A stretch of 64,000 bases of DNA from contig CANKYF010000007.1 of NCBI GenBank assembly GCA_947487895.1, positions 76,196 through 140,195 on the forward strand. Reading direction: 5' to 3'. The translations under genes and the position numbers were made by a program. This DNA comes from an uncultured Flavobacteriaceae bacterium. Its GTDB lineage: Bacteria; Bacteroidota; Bacteroidia; Flavobacteriales; Flavobacteriaceae. The notes under the pieces were generated by a model. The model ran no database searches. It had not been told where the DNA came from and worked only from the letters and a program-made list of their open reading frames with translations. Positions 44,628-51,902 of this stretch are shown here, in pieces (position 1 is the first letter of the stretch; each line of letters opens with the position of its first letter).

Positions 44628-45230
44628 TTATATTTCTTGGAATTCAGGGCAGTCCAATCGTATGTCTGAGTTTGGTAATACACTTTCTAAAAGATTACAA
44701 TAAGAAATATTGTTTTCATTTTTATAGAATTTACAAGAATAACAGGTACGTTGCACAGAAAGCACACCTATTTTATTGAGTCTATGAATAAGTTGGCTTA
44801 AAGTTGAAAATGTATCCTCTAATAATTTATCCTCAATTTGATTAAGCTGATTTTGTAATGGTACAGCGAAATTTTCAGTCTCTTTTACAATATTTTCACC
44901 TTCAGTAGATAATTGAATGGCATAACTTCTACTATCTGATGAAGACATTACTTTTTCAACCAAACTCTTTTTAAGTAATACTCTAACAGCATCACTAACA
45001 GTGGGTTTAGTTACATTAAATTCTTTGGCTAAATGGCTTACATTACATTGCTCTAATTTGTGATACGTGATAAATATTAAAATTTGAATTTGAATTGGGC
45101 TTAATCCAATTATTTTGGCTTTTTCCCAAAGTAATACTTTAAAAGCTTCGGAAATACGCTCTAGTCCCGCCACTATTTTAGCAGATAGGTTAATATTTTG
45201 ATTATCCGGATTAAATATACTTTTACTCAT
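44628..45230 (-). CDS. MarR-family regulator with C-terminal four-Cys motif
   Basis: A 200-residue regulator. The winged helix is centred on NVSHLAKEFNVTKPTVSDAVRVLL near residue 75, with the wing SDSRSYAIQLSTEG. After the MarR fold the last 40 residues carry CX2CX11CX15C (RTCYSCKFYK, SYCNLLE, DCPEF), a layout suited to Zn or Fe-S binding or thiol sensing. Two copies of an AGTnAG-N5-CTAACT palindrome lie before this gene and before the upstream thioredoxin-like gene. It probably represses both in response to redox or metal state. Confidence 0.9.
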   Translation of the reverse strand: MSKSIFNPDNQNINLSAKIVAGLERISEAFKVLLWEKAKIIGLSPIQIQILIFITYHKLEQCNVSHLAKEFNVTKPTVSDAVRVLLKKSLVEKVMSSSDSRSYAIQLSTEGENIVKETENFAVPLQNQLNQIEDKLLEDTFSTLSQLIHRLNKIGVLSVQRTCYSCKFYKNENNISYCNLLESVLPNSDIRLDCPEFQEI

Positions 45231-45240
45231 AACACAAAAA

Positions 45241-45258
45241 GTCCCGCATTAGCGGGAC
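45241..45258 (-). terminator. Hairpin after the thioredoxin-like gene
   Basis: GTCCCGC / GCGGGAC with a 4-base loop, followed by TTTTTG on the minus strand. It ends the thioredoxin-like transcript and falls in the leader region of the MarR-type gene. Confidence 0.75.
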
Positions 45259-45277
45259 AAAGTTAGTAATCCTAACT
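45258..45277 (-). promoter_or_regulatory. Promoter and overlapping operator of the MarR-type gene
   Basis: The palindrome AGTTAG-N5-CTAACT spans 45261-45277. On the minus strand a -7 box TAACTTTG covers 45258-45265 and overlaps it, so a bound repressor would block the promoter. Confidence 0.6.
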
Positions 45278-45291
45278 ATAAATAGCAAAAA

Positions 45292-45525
45292 TTAAGCTTT
45301 TACATCTTCAATAGAAGCACCAAAGTTAATATGAAGTACATTACCATTTGGTGTAACCAATGCGGGAACAGATTTAACACCCGCATTTTCAGCTTCAGTT
45401 ATTTTAGAGGCTTCTTCACCAATGTGTACAACGTCAATATGGTCTAACCCAATAAGATTTAATAAGTCTTGTTCTGCACTAACACATACTGGGCAGCCTG
45501 CATGATAAAAAATTGATTTACTCAT
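45292..45525 (-). CDS. Small CPVC thioredoxin/glutaredoxin-like protein
   Basis: A 77-residue single-domain redox protein. The active site GCPVC (Cys11, Cys14) follows the first strand, and the cis-Pro loop is VKSVPALVTP near residue 52. It ends soon after the last strand, so it is a minimal thioredoxin fold. It has no export signal and would work in the cytoplasm. Both its promoter and that of the downstream MarR-type gene carry the same palindrome, linking its level to the Cys-bearing regulator. Confidence 0.88.
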   Translation of the reverse strand: MSKSIFYHAGCPVCVSAEQDLLNLIGLDHIDVVHIGEEASKITEAENAGVKSVPALVTPNGNVLHINFGASIEDVKA

Positions 45526-45553
45526 AATGTATGTTTTATTTATTAATAATGAC

Positions 45554-45578
45554 GCAAATATAGTAAGGAATCCTAACT
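45554..45578 (-). promoter_or_regulatory. Promoter and operator of the thioredoxin-like gene
   Basis: AGTAAG-N5-CTAACT spans 45562-45578. On the minus strand the -7 box TATATTTGC occupies 45554-45562, touching the palindrome. This is the second copy of the motif found before the MarR-type gene. Confidence 0.6.
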
Positions 45579-45634
45579 AAAAAAATAAATATAGAATTTT
45601 AACATTTTTTGAGGCAATAATAACATACAAAAAA

Positions 45635-45660
45635 AAGAGCAACCATGATTGGTTGCTCTT
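45635..45660 (-). terminator. Terminator of the 45683 gene
   Basis: AAGAGCAACCA / TGGTTGCTCTT with a 4-base loop and T8 on the minus strand. Confidence 0.88.
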
Positions 45661-45682
45661 AGTTATTAGTATAGATATTAAA

Positions 45683-47263
45683 TTATTCACAAGCTGCTAA
45701 AGCTTCACAAAATTTAAGTAAATCGCCTAAGTTATTTTTAAACGCTTTGCTTTCAACTTTTTCAATCAAAGTAGGGCAACCTTCAGCAAGTTTAGCTAGG
45801 TTTTTCTTGAAACCAAACACAAACTTGGTAGATAAAGTAGATTTACCTTTATCTGCTCCAGGTAATAATATAATTGGTTCTTCTTCATTGAAAAGGTATA
45901 AGTTAATCTTGTCTGATTCATATATAACTTTACATAGTTTTTCAGCAGCACCACTTAATAATGTTTCAGAGTTTACGGCATCACCTTTAATACTTGATTC
46001 TTTAAATAATACATTTTTGTAGTGTGTACCATCAACAAAAAGCACTTCTTTAAATTCTTTAGCACTTTTAACTTCTGATCCTATTGGAGAACCATTATTA
46101 TCATACTTTAAAGTTTTAACTTCGTATCCAATTCTTTTAACGTTTTTTGTATCCATATCTGCAAGAGCTGTATCTCCAGCTTTAGTAATTAAATACGCTT
46201 TTATAAGCTCTAAATTACTTGTGTTATTTTGTGGTTGTTCAACTTCCTCTTCTGGTAGATTAGTTAAATCTTCTGTAATAACAGGAAAGTGTCTTGAGTC
46301 TGTCTGGTTTATTTTAAAACGCTCAATTAAGGCATCAGAAATACGATTTAAATATTTTCCATCAGATTTCCCATAACCATTATCAATAATTTTTTGAGCG
46401 TATTCTTTAACTTTTTCTGGCATATCTAAATAGTAATAAACTAAACCACTATTATAAAAACTTGCATATCTCATTTTAGCCATTTTTTTCTTAGGCCCCT
46501 CGTATTTAGGAACTATGCTTTTAAAGTATTCTATTACTGGCTCAACTTCAACTTTAAGTTCATTTACTGGTTGGTCATATTTCATTTTGGCAAAAGTTGC
46601 CTTTAAACTTTCATAAGCTTCCACGTGTTTAGCATATTCAGGGTGTTTTTTGTTTCCTAAAATCCAAAATTGAGCATTTTGGCTAGTGTAAGGAACATAC
46701 CCATACATACTATTTAATGTACCATTAATCTTATTCAATATTGTTTTAGAGTGTTTTGTAGTATGTGTTCTTCTTAGATTATACCTATTATTATTATAAT
46801 AAGATTGTGCTTTAGAATATGAAGTAAAACCTTCTTTTTTGAAATTGTCACTTTCAGAAAAGTCAGAGTGATAGTCGTTTTCTGCAACATCAGAATTACT
46901 AACAGAGACATTAGCTGATGAGCTATAACTTACACTTACACTATAAGAATAGCTAACAGAAGTAACATTGCCTTCTTTGTCTTTTTTCTCATGCGTATGT
47001 TTTTTAATATCTACTTCGCCTATATTAGTGCCATTAAATGTGTACTCAATATCTATGGTACCATTTTCTTTAACTCTAGAAAACCCAGATAATGAAATTG
47101 CTCTTTTGTTAGAAGAAAAAGTTCTTTTACTATTGTCTAGTGTGGGTTTTGATGGTAATTTTACGTAAGATACGTTAAAATATTCTCTATCTAAATTAGC
47201 ATTTTGAGAGAAAGAAATGGCGGATATTACCAATGCCATTAGTAGGGAGTAAAGTGTTTTCAT
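45683..47263 (-). CDS. Large secreted protein of unknown function
   Basis: A 526-residue protein with a signal peptide (LLMALVISAISFSQ). Residues 90-140 hold a striking alternating Ser/Val/Tyr stretch (SYSYSVSVSYSSSANVSVS). A helical region near residues 270-320 (YASFYNSGLVYYYLDMPEKV, IIDNGYGKSDGKY) recalls a single TPR-like hairpin. The C-terminal third (KNVLFKESSIKGDAVN, EKLCKVIYESDKINLYLFNE) looks globular and ends in LLKFCEALAACE. No family recognised. Single gene with its own terminator. Confidence 0.7.
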   Translation of the reverse strand: MKTLYSLLMALVISAISFSQNANLDREYFNVSYVKLPSKPTLDNSKRTFSSNKRAISLSGFSRVKENGTIDIEYTFNGTNIGEVDIKKHTHEKKDKEGNVTSVSYSYSVSVSYSSSANVSVSNSDVAENDYHSDFSESDNFKKEGFTSYSKAQSYYNNNRYNLRRTHTTKHSKTILNKINGTLNSMYGYVPYTSQNAQFWILGNKKHPEYAKHVEAYESLKATFAKMKYDQPVNELKVEVEPVIEYFKSIVPKYEGPKKKMAKMRYASFYNSGLVYYYLDMPEKVKEYAQKIIDNGYGKSDGKYLNRISDALIERFKINQTDSRHFPVITEDLTNLPEEEVEQPQNNTSNLELIKAYLITKAGDTALADMDTKNVKRIGYEVKTLKYDNNGSPIGSEVKSAKEFKEVLFVDGTHYKNVLFKESSIKGDAVNSETLLSGAAEKLCKVIYESDKINLYLFNEEEPIILLPGADKGKSTLSTKFVFGFKKNLAKLAEGCPTLIEKVESKAFKNNLGDLLKFCEALAACE

Positions 47264-47377
47264 AAAATAGGAATTTTAGGTTAAATTGTAAATAACATCG
47301 GCGAATATATAAAAAAATACGATATACGAAATTTAACGTATGAAAAAAGCCACTTATTGAATGTCCTCCCTGAAATA

Positions 47378-47788
47378 TTAATTTAGATGCGATACAAGTT
47401 TTTCCCTTAAAAACATGTTCCAAGTAGAAGAGCAAATTTGGTAACAATGTAATTGAGGTGTTAAACCTATTTGTTGAAACTCAATAACAGTTTTATAATC
47501 TTGCTCAATGATTTTCCAGTGCAACACATGACCTATCCATTCTTTATTAAATTCTGGTTCACCGTCAACACATTTCCAGATAATTTCTTCATTTGGATGA
47601 TACTCCATGATTTTAAACGTCCACCAATAACCATTTTCAAAAGTGATGGTAAATTGTCCGTTAGTTTTAAAATTTGCGTTGCTAATACTGCCCCACCAAG
47701 TATTCATACCTTCATTTAGAGATTTAAAAACTTTTTCTGGAGTTGCTGCTATTTCAATTTGTATTGAATAATCAGTTAAAGTTTCCAT
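47378..47788 (-). CDS. SRPBCC (AHSA1-like) protein
   Basis: A 136-residue START/Bet v1-like protein: IEIAATPEKVFKSLNEGMNTWWG at the start, ITFENGYWWTFKIMEYHPNEEIIWKC in the middle and a C-terminal long helix. The fold binds hydrophobic ligands in a cavity, and no catalytic residue can be named. It is the last gene of a four-gene operon with an ArsR regulator and two other SRPBCC proteins, 22 bases after its neighbour. Confidence 0.85.
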   Translation of the reverse strand: METLTDYSIQIEIAATPEKVFKSLNEGMNTWWGSISNANFKTNGQFTITFENGYWWTFKIMEYHPNEEIIWKCVDGEPEFNKEWIGHVLHWKIIEQDYKTVIEFQQIGLTPQLHCYQICSSTWNMFLREKLVSHLN

Positions 47789-47810
47789 TAGATACTTTTG
47801 TTTTTAATTA

Positions 47811-48227
47811 TTATTTAAATGGCTGTCCTGTGCCAGTTTCGCAAAGTGATTTTAAACTAATTAAAAACTTAGCCCAATGGTAATTACATATCCCAAAATA
47901 ATCGGTTTCTTCTTTCCATTTAAGGTGAGAAAATTTTAGAAAAGTATTTCCATCTTTTTCATCAAGCTGAAATACTATTTTGGTATCTAGCCATTCCTCA
48001 TCTCCTTCAATAAGCTCCCATATTACTTTGTTTTTACCATTTAGTTCAGATACTTTAATTTTTTTATAGTGAGCAGGTCCAAATTTAAATTGATTTATGA
48101 AACCTACTTCTGGTTTTGCAATGGTATCATTTGTCCACCATTCAGATAATCCTTTTTCAGTTGTAATCGCATCGTAAACATTTTGAGTTGGAGATTCTAT
48201 TAATAAGTTATGTTTTATGTTTGCCAT
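47811..48227 (-). CDS. SRPBCC (AHSA1-like) protein
   Basis: A 138-residue Bet v1-like protein: LLIESPTQNVYDAITTEKGLSEWWT near residue 8, FKFGPAHYKKIKVSELNGK and VIWELIEGDEEWLDTKIVFQL in the middle, and FSHLKWKEETDYFGICNYHW near the end. It is a ligand-binding cavity protein of unknown substrate. It is the third gene in the ArsR/SRPBCC operon, 29 bases after the ArsR stop. Confidence 0.87.
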   Translation of the reverse strand: MANIKHNLLIESPTQNVYDAITTEKGLSEWWTNDTIAKPEVGFINQFKFGPAHYKKIKVSELNGKNKVIWELIEGDEEWLDTKIVFQLDEKDGNTFLKFSHLKWKEETDYFGICNYHWAKFLISLKSLCETGTGQPFK

Positions 48228-48256
48228 TTTAGAATGAATTATAAATTATTTTTTGA

Positions 48257-48580
48257 TTAAACATTATTGTTTAAGTAATCTTCTAAATTACTCAATTTAG
48301 TATCCCAGAATTTACTGTAGAACTGCAACCATTTGTTAACTTCTTTTAGAGGTTTTGCATTGGCATTACAATAACGTTCTCTTCCTTGAGATTGAATATT
48401 TACCAAGCCAGCTTCTTCAAGAGTTTTAATATGTTTTGTAACACCTTGTCTGGTCATTTCAAACTGATTTGATATTTGAGTAATAGACAAGGCTGAGGTT
48501 GCTATAACTAAGGCGTGAAAAATTTCACGCCTTGTTGGGTCTGCAATGGCTTTAAATAGCTTGGTTATTTTATCCTGCAT
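48257..48580 (-). CDS. ArsR-family transcriptional regulator
   Basis: A 107-residue winged-helix repressor: IADPTRREIFHALVI near residue 12, SITQISNQFEMTRQGVTKHI as the recognition helix region, then LVNIQSQGRERYCNAN as the wing. No metal-binding ELCVCDL motif is present, so it is not a metal sensor of the classic kind. Regulators of this group commonly sit next to AHSA1-like genes. Its start overlaps the end of the upstream SRPBCC gene by 11 bases. It likely binds the twin palindromes at 49026-49082. Confidence 0.93.
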   Translation of the reverse strand: MQDKITKLFKAIADPTRREIFHALVIATSALSITQISNQFEMTRQGVTKHIKTLEEAGLVNIQSQGRERYCNANAKPLKEVNKWLQFYSKFWDTKLSNLEDYLNNNV

Positions 48581-49001
48581 TTATTAATTCTTTTAAATAC
48601 TTGGTTAATCCACTAATACAATTATCCCAACCTCCATTAAAATTGTTGAACATTGCTACGGCAGTTTCGCCTTCATAATTTGAAATGCCTGAATGCTCTA
48701 AGTTTAATTTTGTTCCTTCTTTTGTAGATTCTAATTGCCAAGTAACAAGCGTCTCTATATTTGTGTTTGGCAAAACCCACGTATAAGCAAGTTTGTAAGG
48801 GTTGGCTTCTTTTACTTCGCCACTAATAACTGTACAACCTTTTTCATTAGGTTCAGCTGTAAATGTGTATTTGAATCCTTTTTCAGCTTTAAAGTCGGCT
48901 TTAATAAACCATGCAGAGATTTCTTCTGCTTTAGTAATAGCATTCCATACTTTGTCTATAGCATGGCTAAATACGTGTACTTTGGTGATAACATCATTCA
49001 T
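48570..49001 (-). CDS. SRPBCC (AHSA1-like) protein
   Basis: A 143-residue Bet v1-like protein and first gene of the operon: VFSHAIDKVWNAITKAEEIS near residue 10, WFIKADFKAEKGFKYTF, then PYKLAYTWVLPNTNIETLVT and FNGGWDNCISGLTKYL at the end. It overlaps the ArsR start by 11 bases. The three SRPBCC proteins of this operon are clearly different from each other and are not recent copies. Confidence 0.88.
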   Translation of the reverse strand: MNDVITKVHVFSHAIDKVWNAITKAEEISAWFIKADFKAEKGFKYTFTAEPNEKGCTVISGEVKEANPYKLAYTWVLPNTNIETLVTWQLESTKEGTKLNLEHSGISNYEGETAVAMFNNFNGGWDNCISGLTKYLKELINAG

Positions 49002-49025
49002 AATTATTCGTTTTTTGATTAATAC

Positions 49026-49082
49026 GCAACTTTATGGTTGCTAAATTACAATAAAAATTTTAATACGCAACAAATTAGTTGC
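49026..49082. promoter_or_regulatory. Twin palindromic operators of the ArsR/SRPBCC operon
   Basis: GCAAC-N6-GTTGC occurs at 49026-49041 and again at 49067-49082, each preceded by AATAC. The two sites are 41 bases apart, about four helical turns. They are the likely binding sites of the ArsR protein encoded downstream. Confidence 0.65.
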
Positions 49083-49353
49083 TTATTTGAATTTAAAATA
49101 AATATTTGAGCTCCATAACTATTAAGATCGAAGCTCTTTAATATGAGGAGAGGTGTTAATGAATGGTTTGTAAAAGCTTTAAGTGGGTGTGCCTAAATAA
49201 TATTGGAAATATAGCATGTACTTTGTTATTACTGGTATTAAGAAGTGTTAGCTTACTGATATTAATCAAACTAAAATTTGCTAAATAAACCGAAATAATG
49301 ACGTTATAAGCAAAACAAATTGTTAGTTTGTAAGCTCTGGAGTTTTTTTTGAC

Positions 49354-49361
49354 TAATTTTG
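49354..49361 (+). promoter_or_regulatory. -7 promoter box of trxA
   Basis: TAATTTTG fits TAnnTTTG, 38 bases before ATG 49400. A TTTG at 49327-49330 could be its -33 element. Confidence 0.5.
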
Positions 49362-49399
49362 TAATTAAAATAAATTAGGAACATTTAAAAAGATATATT

Positions 49400-49717
49400 A
49401 TGGCATTAGAAATAACAGATGCAACGTTTGAAGAAACGGTTTTAAAAAGTGATAAACCAGTTTTAGTAGATTTTTGGGCAGCTTGGTGTGGACCTTGTAG
49501 AATGGTAGGACCAATTATTGAAGAAATTAGTGGTGATTACGAAGGAAAAGCTGTTGTTGGTAAGGTAGATGTGGATGCTAATCAAGAGTTTGCAGCTAAG
49601 TATGGTGTTAGAAACATACCTACAGTTTTAGTATTTAAAAATGGTGAGGTAGTTGATAGAAAAGTAGGAGTTGCTCCTAAAAACTCTTATACTGAAGCAA
49701 TTGACGCTCTACTATAA
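49400..49717 (+). CDS. trxA: Thioredoxin
   Basis: A 105-residue general disulfide reductant. The active site WCGPC has Cys30 and Cys33, the preceding [10 protein letters not shown] strand is canonical, and the cis-Pro loop [14 protein letters not shown] is near residue 74. No export signal. It has its own promoter and terminator. Confidence 0.97.
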   Translation: MALEITDATFEETVLKSDKPVLVDFWAAWCGPCRMVGPIIEEISGDYEGKAVVGKVDVDANQEFAAKYGVRNIPTVLVFKNGEVVDRKVGVAPKNSYTEAIDALL

Positions 49718-49741
49718 AATATTTAGGAAAAGAAAATGAAT

Positions 49742-49772
49742 AAGGTTTGCTGTAATGGCAAACCTTTTTTTA
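49742..49772 (+). terminator. Terminator of trxA
   Basis: AAGGTTTGC / GCAAACCTT with a 7-base loop and a T run. Confidence 0.88.
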
Positions 49773-49810
49773 TTTTAGATGAGATTTAAAAAAGATAAAT
49801 TTTAATTAAA

Positions 49811-50353
49811 ATGAGCAAAAAAGGAAAAGTTCAAGATGCTATAGATGCTAAACTTATTGAAGAACGTAAAGTGTTTTTATGGGGACAAGTAGATGATGAT
49901 TCTGCTAAGCATGTTATAGACCGTTTAATGTATTTAGATGCTTTAGAAACAGCAGATATTCATTTATACATAAATAGCCCTGGGGGTTATGTTACTTCTG
50001 GTTTTGCTATTTATGATTGTATTAAATCCTTGAAAAGCGATGTGTCTACTATTTGTACTGGTTTAGCAGCTTCTATGGGATCTATTATATTATCTGTGGG
50101 TGCTAAAGGTAAACGTTTTATACAACCGCATGCAAGAGTCATGATTCACCAACCTAGTGGAGGTGCTCAAGGGCAAGCTTCTAATATAGAAATTCAGGCA
50201 CAAGAAATTATAAAAACAAAAGAATTAGGGGCGCAAATTTTAGCAGATAATTGTGGTCAAACGTTTGAAAAGATAATGAAAGATTTCAATAGAGATTATT
50301 GGATGAGTGCTGAGGAGTCTGTAGAATATGGTATTGTTGATGCTGTGATATAG
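49811..50353 (+). CDS. ClpP-family protease subunit (short paralogue type)
   Basis: A 180-residue serine protease of the Clp family with an intact triad: Ser88 in GLAASMGS, His113 in MIHQP and Asp162 in FNRDYWM. The oligomer handle region GGAQGQASNIEIQA is present. It has a short N-terminus and lacks the longer start of the main flavobacterial ClpP, and no clpX is adjacent. It is therefore probably a second ClpP with its own partner or role. The main clpP should be elsewhere in the genome. Confidence 0.9.
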   Translation: MSKKGKVQDAIDAKLIEERKVFLWGQVDDDSAKHVIDRLMYLDALETADIHLYINSPGGYVTSGFAIYDCIKSLKSDVSTICTGLAASMGSIILSVGAKGKRFIQPHARVMIHQPSGGAQGQASNIEIQAQEIIKTKELGAQILADNCGQTFEKIMKDFNRDYWMSAEESVEYGIVDAVI

Positions 50354-50533
50354 GCCCCCTAACCCCCAAAAGGGGGTACAACTCTTATATGAAAATTAAG
50401 TAAGAGTGATTATAAAAACAATTTAAAACTAAAAATAGGTCTCATAATTTCTTCCATTTTATAGATTATGAGTGGAATTCCTCCCTGAGCCTGTATTGAG
50501 CACAGTCGAAATAGAGAGGTTAGGAGGGGCTTC
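50353..50533. repeat. Inverted-repeat intergenic element
   Basis: GGCCCCCTAACC at 50353-50364 and GGTTAGGAGGGGC at 50518-50530 face each other across about 155 bases. A small hairpin CCCCC AAAA GGGGG follows the left arm. CTGAGCCTGTATTGAGCAC with TCGAAAT near 50485-50512 resembles a common flavobacterial intergenic repeat. No gene lies inside. Confidence 0.55.
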
Positions 50534-50538
50534 TAATT

Positions 50539-51468
50539 ATGAATTTACGCCAGGAATTAAATAAAACTGAAGGGTTTAAAAACTTAGGATTACTTGCAAA
50601 ACAAGTAGTTGAAGGTTTTATTGCTGGTATGCATAAGAGTCCGTTTCATGGGTTTTCATCAGAGTTTGCTGAGCATAAAATTTATAATAGAGGTGAGAGT
50701 ACACGCCATATAGATTGGAAATTATATGCAAAAACAGATAAGCTGTATACTAAAAGGTATGATGATGAAACCAACTTACGTTGTCATATTATAGTAGATA
50801 ATAGCAGTTCTATGCATTATCCTGAAATGACTAATTTTTCAATTAATAACTTGAATAAAATAGCATTTTCGGCTTTAGCTGCTGCTGCTTTAATGCAAAT
50901 GCTTAAAAAGCAAAGAGATGCGGTTGGTTTAAGTGTGTATAGTGATGCGTATGATTTTTATGCGCAAGAAAAAGGGAGTGAACGCCATCATCAAATGTTG
51001 TTGAATGAGTTGAGTGAAACGGTTATTTCTAAACCGTTAAATAAGGAAACGGAGACTTATACGTATTTACATGAAATAGCAGAAAAAATTCATAGACGTT
51101 CTATGATTTTTTTGTTTACTGATATGTTTCAAACCACTGAAGATGAAGTGAAATTGTTTGAGGCTTTAAGGCATTTAAAATACAACAAGCATGAAGTTAT
51201 TTTATTTCATGTATTTGATAGAGAAAAAGAGTATACATTTAATTTTGATAATACGCCTAAGCGTTTTGTTGATGTTGAAACTGGTGAGCACATAAATTTA
51301 TATGCAGATACAGTAAAAGAAAATTACAGTAAAAAAGTAGATGCTTATTTTACAGCGTTAAAATTAAAATGTGCGCAGTATAAAATAAAATATGTTGAAG
51401 CTAATATAAACGAAGATTTCAATCATATACTTACTACATATATGGTAGAGCGACAAAAATTTGCTTAG
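50539..51468 (+). CDS. DUF58 domain protein
   Basis: A 309-residue soluble protein with the DUF58 block KIYNRGESTRHIDWKLYAKT near residue 47. A vWA-like domain follows, whose MIDAS-type loop is IIVDNSSSMHYP near residue 90, then FLFTDMFQTT near 192. DUF58 proteins usually sit beside MoxR AAA+ ATPase and Bat genes. Here neither is present, so this copy is isolated. Its function is probably in a stress or surface complex. Confidence 0.88.
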   Translation: MNLRQELNKTEGFKNLGLLAKQVVEGFIAGMHKSPFHGFSSEFAEHKIYNRGESTRHIDWKLYAKTDKLYTKRYDDETNLRCHIIVDNSSSMHYPEMTNFSINNLNKIAFSALAAAALMQMLKKQRDAVGLSVYSDAYDFYAQEKGSERHHQMLLNELSETVISKPLNKETETYTYLHEIAEKIHRRSMIFLFTDMFQTTEDEVKLFEALRHLKYNKHEVILFHVFDREKEYTFNFDNTPKRFVDVETGEHINLYADTVKENYSKKVDAYFTALKLKCAQYKIKYVEANINEDFNHILTTYMVERQKFA

Positions 51469-51549
51469 AGCTTTAAATCCTTTAAATATCAGCGGTTGAA
51501 GTGGTTAAAATTATTGGATATATTTTTTTTGAAAAAAGGCGAAAAAAGA

Positions 51550-51580
51550 TTTGTGATATTGAAAAAGCCTTGTATATTTG
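51550..51580 (+). promoter_or_regulatory. Promoter of the tRNA-Asp gene
   Basis: TTTG at 51550-51553 and TATATTTG at 51573-51580 are 19 bases apart, an excellent Bacteroidota -33/-7 pair. The tRNA starts 18 bases later. Confidence 0.7.
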
Positions 51581-51598
51581 CATCCGCAATCATGCAAC

Positions 51599-51672
51599 GG
51601 TCTGGTAGTTCAGTTGGTTAGAATATCTGCCTGTCACGCAGGGGGTCGCGGGTTCGAGTCCCGTCCAGACCG
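51599..51672 (+). tRNA. tRNA-Asp (GTC)
   Basis: A 74-base tRNA with acceptor arms GGTCTGG and CCAGACC plus discriminator G. The anticodon GTC is in the loop CTGTCAC, the D arm is AGTTCAGTTGGTTAGAA, and the T arm is CGGGTTCGAGTCCCG. CCA is not encoded. It borders the integrase gene and could be the insertion site of the element downstream. Confidence 0.97.
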
Positions 51673-51696
51673 CTTAAAGGGTTAACAAAAACCCTC

Positions 51697-51732
51697 AAAA
51701 CCTTGTAAATCTTATGATTTACAAGGTTTTAT
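51697..51732 (+). terminator. Terminator after tRNA-Asp
   Basis: AAAACCTTGTAAATC / GATTTACAAGGTTTT is a perfect 15-bp stem with a TTAT loop. It lies between the tRNA and the element. Confidence 0.82.
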
Positions 51733-51787
51733 AATTTTAGGGCAATCATATAATTTCATATCATTTGCATCTAAAAGGTCACAAATC

Positions 51788-51821
51788 GTCAACATATTTT
51801 TTTATTGCTGATTATGTTGAC
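51788..51821. repeat. Inverted repeat upstream of the integrase
   Basis: GTCAACATA at 51788-51796 and TATGTTGAC at 51813-51821 form a 9-bp perfect inverted repeat with a 16-base A/T spacer. It may be a core-type recombination site or an operator for the integrase. Confidence 0.45.
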
Positions 51822-51902
51822 AGAATTGCGTAACTTACTCATATTAGTATAGTTGATTTGACTTTCGTCTCAATAAATGTTTAACCATTAAAGACGACAA
51901 CT

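Larger units (their letters stand above)
49002..49399. other. 398-base intergenic region with two operators and the trxA promoter
   Basis: Divergent region between the SRPBCC/ArsR operon and trxA. It holds two GCAAC-N6-GTTGC palindromes near the left side and a trxA -7 box at 49354-49361. I see no gene, tRNA or terminator in the middle. Confidence 0.7.

Noticed and set aside
47196-47447. 83-codon minus-strand frame
   Set aside because: Overlaps the ends of two real genes in another frame and has no recognisable feature.
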